From: an uncultured Roseateles sp.
Lineage (GTDB): Bacteria; Pseudomonadota; Gammaproteobacteria; Burkholderiales; Burkholderiaceae_C
Length of the DNA stretch: 64,000 nt
Direction of reading: 5' to 3'
NCBI RefSeq assembly: GCF_913777145.1
Contig: NZ_CAJYPS010000014.1
Coordinates: 372,001 to 436,000, forward strand
Part shown: piece after piece, positions 1-8,600 of the stretch
How the letters are laid out: every line of letters begins with the position of its first letter
Numbering within the stretch: the stretch's first letter is position 1
Notes under the pieces: model-generated
Told to the model about the DNA's origin: nothing
The model's database searches: none
Seen by the model: the letters and a program-made list of their open reading frames with translations, nothing else
Program-made: the position numbers and the translations under genes

Positions 1-226
1 GATCGCGGACCCCGACACGCTGCTGGATGACAGCCGGGCGCTGCTGGACGGCCTGGCGCTGGCCGGCATCACGCGGCTGCAGCGCCCCGGCGCGGAGCTG
101 CTGCTGGCCCGCCTGGTGGGCGACGACCTGGAGGCGCTGACGCTGGGCCTGCGGCGTGTGCGGGGCCTGTGGCGCGAGCGCCTGTGGGCGTTGCCGGGCG
201 GCGACCCGCGCATCTGGGCCACCTGA
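1..226 (+). CDS. ureD: Urease accessory protein UreD, C-terminal end (partial)
   Basis: Only the last 74 codons are in the window: the frame enters at base 2 and stops with TGA at 224-226. The product ends in PRIWAT, the typical C-terminus of UreD/UreH, after a segment reading ITRLQ, LLLARLVGDD and WRERLW that fits the end of that family. UreD works with UreF and UreG in the cytoplasm as the chaperone that delivers nickel to apo-urease. No urease structural gene follows on this side, so the rest of the urease locus would lie upstream. The call rests on a short C-terminal stretch and is moderately sure. Confidence 0.62.
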   Translation, partial: IADPDTLLDDSRALLDGLALAGITRLQRPGAELLLARLVGDDLEALTLGLRRVRGLWRERLWALPGGDPRIWAT

Positions 227-361
227 GCCGCAGCCCCGCCTACAGCCGCTGCCGGCCGCCGCCTACAGGGCCGGCGGCCGCCGGGGCCTCCAATGCCCCC
301 ATTCGGCCCGGTGAGTGCGGCGCAACTTGCCGCCCCGAGGCCGAAGCCACAGGAGGACATC

Positions 362-580
362 ATGGGCTTGATTCGTTGGACCGCATTGGCACTCATCGTC
401 GCGGGCGCGCTGAGCCTGGTCTATGGCGGGGTTTCCTACACCCGCGAACACACGGCGGCCAAGCTGGGGCCGGTGGAGATCAAGGTCGAGGAGACCCAGG
501 ACATCAACATCCCGGTGTGGATGGGTGTGGGTGCGGTGGTCGTGGGGGGGCTGGTGCTGCTGGGCACCGGCCGGCGCTGA
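362..580 (+). CDS. Small membrane protein, DUF3185-like
   Basis: A 72-residue protein. The ATG at 362 has a strong AGGAGG site at 351-356, which decides this start over an in-frame start 69 bases upstream. There are two hydrophobic segments, about residues 4-22 and 50-68, separated by a charged loop (YTREHTAAKLGPVEIKVEE). The layout, with a short N-terminal helix, a polar loop and a Gly/Val-rich second helix, matches DUF3185 inner-membrane proteins of unknown role. A stem-loop follows directly, so the gene is probably monocistronic. Family assignment is by resemblance only. Confidence 0.7.
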   Translation: MGLIRWTALALIVAGALSLVYGGVSYTREHTAAKLGPVEIKVEETQDINIPVWMGVGAVVVGGLVLLGTGRR

Positions 581-593
581 GCTGCGGCTCATC

Positions 594-629
594 AAGACCT
601 GACCCTGCCGACCCGCAGGGGCAGGTCTT
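594..629 (+). terminator. Stem-loop terminator after the small membrane protein gene
   Basis: A 15-bp inverted repeat with one mismatch: AAGACCTGACCCTGC at 594-608 and GCAGGGGCAGGTCTT at 615-629, with a 6-nt loop. It begins 14 bases after the upstream stop codon. The following bases (GCGTTGC) are not a clean T-run, so it may be a weak intrinsic terminator or an mRNA-stabilising hairpin. Confidence 0.55.
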
Positions 630-645
630 GCGTTGCGGCGGCGCG

Positions 646-661
646 TGACACAGCGGTGTCA
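646..661 (+). promoter_or_regulatory. Perfect inverted repeat upstream of the PAP2 phosphatase gene
   Basis: TGACAC (646-651), 4-nt spacer, GTGTCA (656-661), a perfect 6-bp dyad 44 bases before the chosen ATG at 706. Its position suits an operator or promoter element and argues that an in-frame ATG at 661 is not the true start. The binding protein is unknown. Confidence 0.35.
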
Positions 662-705
662 TGCCGGCTGTAAAAAATCCCGGGCTTTCGTCACCTGGGA
701 TTCAG

Positions 706-2691
706 ATGTACCCGCACCGCCCCACCTCCTCCCTGCGTCTCCATGCTCTCGCGCTTGCCGTGGCTTCCGCCGCGGCCCTGATGGCCTGCGGTGGCGGCAA
801 CGACGGCCCCGAACCTCTGGTGGTGCCGGCCGAGCCGGCCGGCCTGGGCACGACCGACAGCGCGCCGGTGCCCAGCGCCGTCGCCTATGTGGACAACGGC
901 GCGACCAACCGCCGCGACAACCCCTGCAACGTGACCGTCGACACCAATGCCGGCGTGCGCGTGCTGCAGGGCTATCTGGACATCTGGACGCCCAGCACGC
1001 TCAAGGTCGATGCCGGCGTGAGCCTGGCCGCGGCCAATGGCTGCGCCGCGGTGACCGCTTCCACCTGGAGCGGCCTGCCGGGCGATGCCACCGACGGCGT
1101 GGTGAAGAACGCGACCGTGCATGCGGCCAACATCAACTATGTGAAGACCGCCACCCAGGGCCGCAGCGCCGCGCAGGCGTTGGCGGCCTATCTGGACGAC
1201 CGCCGCGGTAAGGGCTACAGCGTCAGCGACGGCTTCGGCCCGCTGACCAGCATCTGGCGCACCGGTGCGCAGCAGACCACCACCATCACCAGCGTGGACG
1301 CGAGCCAGCCGGTGGTGCCGGTGGTCAACGACGGCGGCAACAACCTGGGCGTGGGCTCGACCACCAACACCAACCTCGGTCTGGCGGTGGACTTCATCAA
1401 CAACATCGCCGACGGCTCGACCGAGCCGGCCAAGCGCTTCTACAAGTACGCCCGGCCCTGGCGCTGGAGCACGGACGTGAAGGTGGTGCCGGCGCTGGAG
1501 TCGGCCAAGAGCAGCACGCCCACCACCGACGGTGGCTTCCCCAGCGGCCACACGGCCGAGGCCTGGCGCGACACGCTGGCCATGGCCTATCTGGTGCCGC
1601 AGCGCTTCCAGGAACTGGTCAGCCGTGCGATGGAGATGGGCGAGAACCGCATCCTGGCCGGCATGCACTCGCCGCTGGACGTGATGGGCGGCCGCGTGCA
1701 GGCCACCGCGGTCGTGGCCTACAGCCTGTCGGCGGCCAGCTACTACACGCCGACCGTGAAGGCCGCGGCCTATGCCCAGGCGCAGAACTACCTGCTGAGC
1801 CAGACCAAGAGCGCCGATGCGCTGGCACTGAACGTCGCCGCGCACACCGCCAAGACCCAGGACAGCAGCAACGCCGACTTCGATCGCTTTGCCGACTACA
1901 GCGCCAACAAGAAGGCCTATCTGCAGCGCCTGACCTACGGCTTCCCGCAGATCAATGCCAGCGGTGCGGCCGCGGTCGTGCCCAAGGGCGCCGAGGTGCT
2001 GCTGGAGACCCGTCTGCCCTACCTGAGCGCCGACCAGCGTCGCGTGGTGCTCAAGACCACCGAGATTGACTCGGGCTACCCACTGGCCAATGACGGCGAA
2101 GGCTGGGGCCGCCTCAACCTGTTCGCGGCCGCCGACGGCTATGGGGCGTTCAATGGCGACGTCAGCGTCACCATGGACGCATCGCTGGGTGGCTTCAACG
2201 CCAAGGACAGCTGGCGCAACGACATCGCCGGCAAGGGCCGCCTGACCAAGCTGGGCAGTGGCCAGCTGCGCCTGGCCGGTGCCAACAGCTACTCGGGCGG
2301 CACCGTGCTGGCCGCGGGCACGCTGGCGGCCGACAGCGCCACCGCCTTCGGCACGGGCGACGTGTTCGTGAAGGGCGGCGTGCTGGAGAGCGCGGCCCCG
2401 GCTGCGCTGGCGCTGGGCGCCAACTACACGCAGACCGCGGGCACGCTGAGCCTGGTGCTGAGCTCGGCCACGCAGGGCACGCTGCAGGTGGCGGGCAATT
2501 CGGTGGTGGCGGGTGGCGATCTGAAGATCGCCTTTGCCGGCGGCTACACGCCCAAGGTCGGCGACACGCTGAACGTGCTGCGCAGCGCCAAGCATGGCGG
2601 CCAGTTCGCCAGCGTCACGGTCAGCGGCTTCAGCAAGCTGAGCGTGAGCTACACGTCCACCGGCGTGCAGGTGCGCATAGACGGCGTCTGA
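706..2691 (+). CDS. PAP2-family acid phosphatase lipoprotein with autotransporter-type beta repeat
   Basis: 661 residues from the ATG at 706. The N-terminus is a lipoprotein signal (hydrophobic LALAVASAAALMAC, then GGGND). The phosphatase signature is complete: K-x6-RP around residue 243 (KRFYKYARP), PSGH at about 279-282 and R-x5-H-x3-D in NRILAGMHSPLD, as in class A non-specific acid phosphatases and PAP2 enzymes, which hydrolyse phosphomonoesters outside the cytoplasm. After the catalytic domain the last ~150 residues carry an autotransporter-associated beta-strand repeat (LGSGQLRLAGANSYSGGT and following), but no outer-membrane beta-barrel follows. The protein is probably tethered by its lipid and presents the phosphatase at the cell surface or in the periplasm. 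It is convergent with the next gene. An in-frame ATG at 661 would add 15 residues. Confidence 0.85.
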   Translation: MYPHRPTSSLRLHALALAVASAAALMACGGGNDGPEPLVVPAEPAGLGTTDSAPVPSAVAYVDNGATNRRDNPCNVTVDTNAGVRVLQGYLDIWTPSTLKVDAGVSLAAANGCAAVTASTWSGLPGDATDGVVKNATVHAANINYVKTATQGRSAAQALAAYLDDRRGKGYSVSDGFGPLTSIWRTGAQQTTTITSVDASQPVVPVVNDGGNNLGVGSTTNTNLGLAVDFINNIADGSTEPAKRFYKYARPWRWSTDVKVVPALESAKSSTPTTDGGFPSGHTAEAWRDTLAMAYLVPQRFQELVSRAMEMGENRILAGMHSPLDVMGGRVQATAVVAYSLSAASYYTPTVKAAAYAQAQNYLLSQTKSADALALNVAAHTAKTQDSSNADFDRFADYSANKKAYLQRLTYGFPQINASGAAAVVPKGAEVLLETRLPYLSADQRRVVLKTTEIDSGYPLANDGEGWGRLNLFAAADGYGAFNGDVSVTMDASLGGFNAKDSWRNDIAGKGRLTKLGSGQLRLAGANSYSGGTVLAAGTLAADSATAFGTGDVFVKGGVLESAAPAALALGANYTQTAGTLSLVLSSATQGTLQVAGNSVVAGGDLKIAFAGGYTPKVGDTLNVLRSAKHGGQFASVTVSGFSKLSVSYTSTGVQVRIDGV

Positions 2692-2715
2692 TCGCCGCTT
2701 GCCGGCCCCCGGGGC

Positions 2716-3114
2716 TCAGGCCTCGGGCGGTCGGTGGCAGACCACGCTGAGCTTGTTGCCCGCGGGATCGCGGAAGTAGCAGCCGTAGTAGTGCGCGTGG
2801 TAGTGCGGCCGCAGGCCCGGCGGGCCCTCGCAGCGGCCGCCGTGGGCCAGCGCCACCGCATAGGCCTGGTCCACGCGCTCGCGCGTGTCGGCCAGCAACG
2901 CCAGCATGTGGCCATTGCCCGGCTCGTGAGGCCGGCGGTCATAAGGGTGGCCCAGCACCAGCAGCGGGCGCGGGTCGGGCTGGGATTGCCAGGCCGCCCA
3001 GGGGCGGCTGGCGTCGCAGAAGCGCGCGGCGATGCCCAGCGCGTCCATCAGCGGGCGGTAGAAGCGCAGCGCGGTGTCGAAGTCGTTGGTGCCTAGGAAG
3101 ACGTGGGAAAACAT
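2716..3114 (-). CDS. VOC-family (glyoxalase/bleomycin-resistance fold) protein
   Basis: 132 residues in one vicinal-oxygen-chelate module pair. It opens with MFSHVFLGTNDFDTALRFY, the usual first beta-strand and helix with the metal-ligand His at position 4, and ends with FRDPAGNKLSVVCH, the typical C-terminal strand. Members are small metal-dependent enzymes (lyases, dioxygenases, glutathione transferases) or binding proteins, and sequence alone does not give the substrate. The gene has no operon partner: it is convergent with the phosphatase and separated from the downstream flavoprotein gene by about 70 bases. Confidence 0.8.
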   Translation of the reverse strand: MFSHVFLGTNDFDTALRFYRPLMDALGIAARFCDASRPWAAWQSQPDPRPLLVLGHPYDRRPHEPGNGHMLALLADTRERVDQAYAVALAHGGRCEGPPGLRPHYHAHYYGCYFRDPAGNKLSVVCHRPPEA

Positions 3115-3187
3115 GGGCGGCGTCGGCGGCTTGAGACGGAGACAGTCCGCAGCATAGAGCCGTTAACCGCCTGTCCGATGACTCGCC

Positions 3188-4396
3188 TCAGGCCGGCGTG
3201 CCCAGCGCCACGCCCGGCGTCAGCAGGCGCTCCATCAGCTGGCGCACGGTCGCGATCTGCGTGCCGAAGGGCAGGGCGCCGCGGCCGCGGAAGAACAGGC
3301 CCTTGTCGGCCTCGCCGCGCATCGCGGCGGCCAGGCGCTGGTCTATGCAGAACTGACCCCAGCCCTTGAGGCCGTCGCGCAGCCCGCACTGGGCCAGGCA
3401 GTCGAAGGCCATGGTGCAGCGCTGCTTGAGCTGGGCCACCGCCTGCAGGCGCGGCTCGGCCTTGAGGTATTTGCGCAGCCAGGGCGTCATCACCGCGCGG
3501 GCCGGCAGGCCGGCCACGCTGGTGAACTCCACCAGGTCTTCCTCGCGTGCCTCGGCCACCACCCGCTTGAACTCGGGGTGGGCGTCGCATTCCTCGGTGG
3601 CGACAAAGGCCGTGCCCAGTTGGGCCGCATCCGCGCCCAGCGACTGCAGGCGCTGGATGTCCTCGCAGCGGCGCACGCCGCCGGCCGCGATCAGCGGCAC
3701 CCGGCCCTCGACGCCGGCATCGCGTATCAGCTGGCGCACCGCCGGCAGCACGGTCTCGAAGGCGAAGCGCGTGTCGCCCAGGTCGCCCACGCGGGCCGCG
3801 CCCAGGTGGCCGCCGGCATGGGCCGGGTGCTCGATGACGATGGCGTCGGGCAGGCGCTGGCGGCGCTCCCACTTCTTCCACAGCAGCGCGACGCCGCGGG
3901 CGTCGGACAGGATGGGGATGAGCGCGGTGCGCGGGTGGTCCTGCGCGAGCTCGGGCAGGTCCAGCGGCAGGCCGGCGCCCACCACCAGCGCGTCGATGCC
4001 GCGCTCCAGCGCGGTGCGCACCGAGGCCGCGTAGTCGCTGACCGCGCGCATCACGTTCACCGCCAGCAGGCCGCGCCCGCCGGAAGTGGCGCGGGCCAGG
4101 TCTATCTCGCGGGCCAGCGCCTCCTGGTTGGCCTGGGCGATCACGGCCTTCTTGGCGTCGTCGTCATCGGCCATGCCGGCGCTGCGCGCCATCAGGTCCG
4201 GGTGGTGGCGGCGCAGGTCTATGGACGACAGCGTGCCCACGCCGCCCTGGGCGGCGACGCTGCCGGCCAGGCGGTGGGCGGACACGCCCACGCCCATGCC
4301 GCCCTGCACGATGGGCAGCAGCTGGCGGCCGGCCAGGGTCAGGGGTTGCAGGCCGGCGCCGGCCAGGCGTTCCAGTAGGGAAGGGGAGTGGGTCAT
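3188..4396 (-). CDS. Nitronate monooxygenase-like FMN protein (COG2070)
   Basis: 402 residues, starting at the ATG at 4396 (MTHSPSLLERL); a longer open frame upstream runs antisense to the esterase and is not used. A TIM-barrel FMN enzyme of the 2-nitropropane dioxygenase/nitronate monooxygenase group: IVQGGMGVGVSAHRLAGSVA is the N-terminal FMN-binding strand, HPAHAGGHLG holds the catalytic His and Gly-rich loop, and IAAGGVRRCEDIQRLQSLGADAAQLGTAF is the C-terminal phosphate-binding region. The C-terminal extension (CTMAFDCLAQCGLRDGLKGWGQFCIDQRL) is seen in a betaproteobacterial subgroup. The expected role is oxidation of toxic alkyl nitronates, but the real substrate of this subgroup is uncertain and enoyl reductase relatives exist. 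Confidence 0.82.
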   Translation of the reverse strand: MTHSPSLLERLAGAGLQPLTLAGRQLLPIVQGGMGVGVSAHRLAGSVAAQGGVGTLSSIDLRRHHPDLMARSAGMADDDDAKKAVIAQANQEALAREIDLARATSGGRGLLAVNVMRAVSDYAASVRTALERGIDALVVGAGLPLDLPELAQDHPRTALIPILSDARGVALLWKKWERRQRLPDAIVIEHPAHAGGHLGAARVGDLGDTRFAFETVLPAVRQLIRDAGVEGRVPLIAAGGVRRCEDIQRLQSLGADAAQLGTAFVATEECDAHPEFKRVVAEAREEDLVEFTSVAGLPARAVMTPWLRKYLKAEPRLQAVAQLKQRCTMAFDCLAQCGLRDGLKGWGQFCIDQRLAAAMRGEADKGLFFRGRGALPFGTQIATVRQLMERLLTPGVALGTPA

Positions 4397-4479
4397 CTCG
4401 GCAACGCAGGCACACACAAGCCGGCGATGCTGACGGGTCGCGCGCCGCCGCGCCTTGATGCGGCGCAAGGCGCGTGCGA

Positions 4480-5526
4480 TCAGCGCCGCTTCAGCAGGCC
4501 GGCCACCGTGGGGTCCAGCCCGGCCATGAAGCGCTCCACCGCGTCGGTGTAGGCGCCGGGCTGGCCCAGCTCCTTGTTGATCGCGCCATGGCCCTTGGCC
4601 TGCGGCAGCACGCTGGCGTCTATCTGCAGCGCGCGGCTGCGGGCCTGATAGTCGCGGGCCTGGTCGCAGGGGTGGTCCTTGCGCTGGGTGGAGCACACGC
4701 CCAGCCAGGGCGAGGCGCCGGCGCCCAGCTGCTGCAGCGGCGACGCGGCGATCCAGCCGGCCTCGTTGCTGCCGAAGGCCTCCAGGTAGCGGGTCTTGAG
4801 GAAGGGGTAGACCTGGGGCATCTGCTTGACCACGTCGATGGCGCCGGCATCCAGCGACACCGTGCCCAGCACCGGCCTGACGCCGGCCGCGCTGCGCAGC
4901 GCGGGGCTGGCGTTCACCAGCGACACCAGGTGGGCGCCGGCCGAATGCCCCATCAGGATCACGCGGGCGGGGTCGCCGCCCCAGTCCGGCGCATGGGCCT
5001 GCACATAGGCCACGGCCTGCGCGATGTGGCGGGCCTGGGCCAGCGCGTCGCTGCCCTCGGCCACCATGGGGTAGTTGACCGACACGAACACGAAGCCGCG
5101 CGGCGTCCAGCGGGCCACCTTGTGCTCGGTGACCGAGGGCACGGCCTTGTCGCCCACGCACCAGCCGCCGCCGTGCACCATCACGAGCACCGGCGCGGGC
5201 GTGTCGCCGCCGTGGCGTGACTTGTAGACATCCAGGCGCTGCAGCGCCTGGTCGCCATAAGCCAGGTCGGCCAGGTCGGGCGTGGGGCCGGGATGGCGGC
5301 TGACCGCGCGTTCCTGCAGCCGGTTCACGCGCTCGGCCCACTGGGCGCAGCTGAGCTCGCGGCCGCCGCCCAGGTCGGCCAGGTCGTCGGGCACGCCCTC
5401 GTCACGCTGCTCGGCGCGCTCCAGCAGCCGCTCGCGCAGGCGTTCGCGCAGCGTCTGGGCCGACGCGGCGCCGGCAAGCAGGGAGGCGGTCAGCAGCAGC
5501 ACGGCGCTGCGGGCGGGCAGGTTCAT
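4480..5526 (-). CDS. Secreted alpha/beta-hydrolase (esterase, BD-FAE/HSL-like)
   Basis: 348 residues from the ATG at 5526. A classical signal peptide (NLPARSAVLLLTASLLAGAASAQ) is followed by a charged coiled segment (about 25-45) and then the hydrolase fold. Visible motifs: oxyanion-hole HGGGW at residues 118-122, nucleophile elbow GHSAG at 193-197 (Ser195), an acid-containing region near DAGAIDVV, and a late His in KGHGAINKEL. This layout fits carboxylesterases of the BD-FAE/hormone-sensitive-lipase type that act in the periplasm or outside the cell. The gene stands alone on its strand between the flavoprotein and the repeat giant. The substrate is unknown. Confidence 0.82.
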   Translation of the reverse strand: MNLPARSAVLLLTASLLAGAASAQTLRERLRERLLERAEQRDEGVPDDLADLGGGRELSCAQWAERVNRLQERAVSRHPGPTPDLADLAYGDQALQRLDVYKSRHGGDTPAPVLVMVHGGGWCVGDKAVPSVTEHKVARWTPRGFVFVSVNYPMVAEGSDALAQARHIAQAVAYVQAHAPDWGGDPARVILMGHSAGAHLVSLVNASPALRSAAGVRPVLGTVSLDAGAIDVVKQMPQVYPFLKTRYLEAFGSNEAGWIAASPLQQLGAGASPWLGVCSTQRKDHPCDQARDYQARSRALQIDASVLPQAKGHGAINKELGQPGAYTDAVERFMAGLDPTVAGLLKRR

Positions 5527-5605
5527 CGCGGTCCTCGAGGCATGGCGTGGCGCCGATTGTGTCGGCTGAACGCGCAAGCCTCGTGATCGGATGACCGCGG
5601 CCCGT

Positions 5606-8600
5606 TCAGATCCAGCGCAGCGCGGCGTTGCGCAGCTCCAGGTCGTCGTCCGTGCCCGGCCGATGCACCCAGGCGCCGTGCGTGCTGGGGGCGGTGGTGT
5701 CGGGCGCCGGTGCGGCGGCGGTGGCCGTGCCGTCCTGCAGCAGCGCGGGCGCCGGGGCCTGCAGCAGCTCGTGCAGCGCCGGGGCCGCGGCGGCCGTGCC
5801 GTTGCCGGCGCTGCCGAACCACACGTCGGCCAGCTGGTGGTGGGCGCCGTCCTGCGTGGTGTAGCCCGAGATCAGGCCCAGCAGATTGCCGTTCTGCATC
5901 TGGTCGCTGGCGCTGGCGCCCAGGTCCAGCTCCACGATGCCCAGGTCGGCCAGGCTCAGCAGCTGGCCGCCGCTGGCGTGGCCGTTGGCGTCCGCATGGC
6001 TGCCCATCCAGACCTTGAGCTGGTTGAAGTCGTGGTCGGCGGCGCTGATGTGGCCGTCGTGGTTGCTGTCCAGCTGGGCCAGCGCCTGGAAGCCGTTGTC
6101 CGCCAGGTGGCCGTCGGCCAGCCGGGTGGCGGTGCCGAACAGCTCGGCGCCGTTGTCGATGACGCCGTTGCCGTTGCGGTCCAGCGCCAGCAGGCCGGCG
6201 TGGTCGCCGACCCAGCCGATCTGCTGCGCATGGCCGGTGGCGTTGATGTCGAACATCACGCCATGGGCCGCGTCCACGGTCTGCACGCCCAGACCGCCGA
6301 AGTCCAGCACCAGCGGCGACACGCCGGCCAGTGCGGCCAGCTGGGCCGGCGTCATCACCTCGCGCTGTGCGCCGGTGAAGCCGGCGACGTGCTGCATGTC
6401 GATGGCGCTGAGCTCGGCCGTGCTCATGGCCGAGATCTGCGCCTGGGTCAGCATGCCGATGTGGTCGGTGGGCAGCGCATTGAGCTGCGCACCGCTAAGC
6501 GCGCCGATCGCCGAGGGGCTGAGCAGCGGGATCTGGTCGGTCTCGAAGGCGCCGAAGCTGGTGGGCGACAGCGCCGCGACCTGGGTGCTGGTCAGCGCCA
6601 CCAACTGCGTGGGCGTCAGCGCCTGCAGCTGCAGGCCGCCCAGCGCCGCCATGTGGGCGGTGGTGAGCGTGGCGATCTCGGGCGTGGTCAACGATTCGAT
6701 CTGCTCGCTGGACAGCACGGCCAGCTGCTCGGGCCGCAGCACCGAGAACTGCGCGGCCGACAGCGCATGCAGCGCGGCCGGGTTCAGCCCCGGCATGGCC
6801 GACACGCTGAGCGCCGCGAGCTGGGCGGTGGACAGCGACAGCACCTGGGACACGGTCAGGCCCTCCAGCTGGTCGCCGTGCAGCGTCGCGAACGCGGCGG
6901 TGGACAGCGACGCGAGCCGGTAGGGCGTGATGCTGGCGATCTGGCCGGCGTCCAGGTTGGCGAGCTGATCCGCCGTGAGCGACTGCAGCTGGGCGATGGA
7001 CAGGCTGCCCACCGCCGCGTCGCTGAGCGCGCCGATTTGCTGCGGCTGCAGCGCCTGCATCTGCGTGGTGCTGAGCCACTGCATCTGCAGCGTGCCCAGC
7101 GCCGCGAGCTGGTCGCCGTTGAGCTGGCGCAGCGAATCGGCCGACAGCGCCTGCAGCTGCAGGCTGTCCAGCGAGGCGATCTGCGGATTGGTCAGCGCGG
7201 CGATCTGGCCCGGCAGCAGCGCGACCATGCCGGCACTGCCCAGCGCGTGCAGCGCCGCGGTGCTCAGGCCCATCAGGCTTTCGGGCGCCAGCGCCTGCAG
7301 CTGGCTGGTGGTCAGCGCCGCGGCCTGGGTGCTGTCCAGCGCATGGATCTGCAGCGCGTTCAGCCCCGCCAGCGCGGCGGTGCTCAGCAGGCGCATCTCG
7401 GCGGTGCTGAGCAGGTCGATCTGCGCGGTGGTGAGCGCGGCGATCTGGCCGGGCTGCAGCGCGCCGAACTGCTCGCTGGCCAGTGCGCTCAGCGCCGACG
7501 GCGTGAGCGCCGCCACCTGGGCCGGCGTGAGCGCGGCGATCTGCGCGGTGCTCAGGCCCGGCACCTGGGCGCTGGTCAGCGCGGCCAGCTGCTCGGTGCC
7601 CAGGCCGGGCACCGGCGTGGCGGTCATCAGCGCCAGCACCGCGCTGCTGAGTGACCCGAACACGCTGCTGTTGAACGCGGCCGTGCCGGCCGTGCCCAGC
7701 AGGCTGATCTGCTCGGAGCTCAGCGCCGCGATCGCGCTGCCGGTCAGCGCATTGAGCTGCTGCGTGCTGAGCGCATGCAGCTGGTCGTTGCTCAGCGACG
7801 CGAGCTGGGCGCCGCTCAGCGCCTGCATCTGCGCGCTGCTGAGGCCTGCCAGTTGCTGGGTGCCCAGCAGGTCCAGCTGGCCGATGCTGAGGCCGGCGAT
7901 GGCGGCCGAGCTGATGCCGCCGATCTGGCTGCTGACCAGGTGGGTGATGTCCGCACTGGTGAAGGCCTGCAGCTGAGCGACCGTGAGGCCGGCCAGCTGG
8001 GCGCTGCTGAGCGTTGGCAACACGCCGGCCAGCGCACCCCATTCATTGGCGTCTATGGCGGCGATCTGGCGGCTGGTGAAGGCCTGCCACTGCGCGCTGT
8101 CCAGCCCCAGCATCTGGGCGGTGGTCAGGGGCTGCACCGCGGCGGCCTGCAGCGCGGCGATCTGCGTGGGGCTGAGCCCGCCCAGCTGCGCGGTGGACAG
8201 CGCGGCCAGCGCCCCGGTGGCCAGCGACGCGATCTGCGCGGTGGACAGCGCGCCCAGCTGCTGGGCGTCCAGCCCGTTGATCTGGCTGCTGGTCAGCAGG
8301 CTCAGCGCGTTGGTGGACAGCGCGGCCAGGCTGCCGGGGGCCAGGTTGTGCAGTTGCGCGCTGCTGAGCGCATTCAGCTGGGTGGCGCCCAGCGCCGCCC
8401 ATTGCGCGGTGCTCAGCGCATTGATCTGGGCCAGCGTCAGCGCGCCCACCTCGCTGCGGCTCAGCGCCGCGATCGCGGCCGTGCCCAGCGCCTGGATCTG
8501 CGTGGCGTTCAGCGCCACCCACTGCGCGGTGCTCAGCGCCGCGATGGCGCCGGGCTCCAGCGCGGCCAGCTGGTTGCTGGCCAGCGCGGCGATCTGCGCG

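Noticed and set aside
169-648. 159-codon open frame overlapping ureD end and the small membrane protein
   Set aside because: Runs out of frame through two better-supported genes and the hairpin after them.
691-2595. 634-codon minus-strand open frame opposite the PAP2 phosphatase
   Set aside because: His/Arg/Gly-rich composition without any domain; the plus-strand frame carries the complete phosphatase signature.
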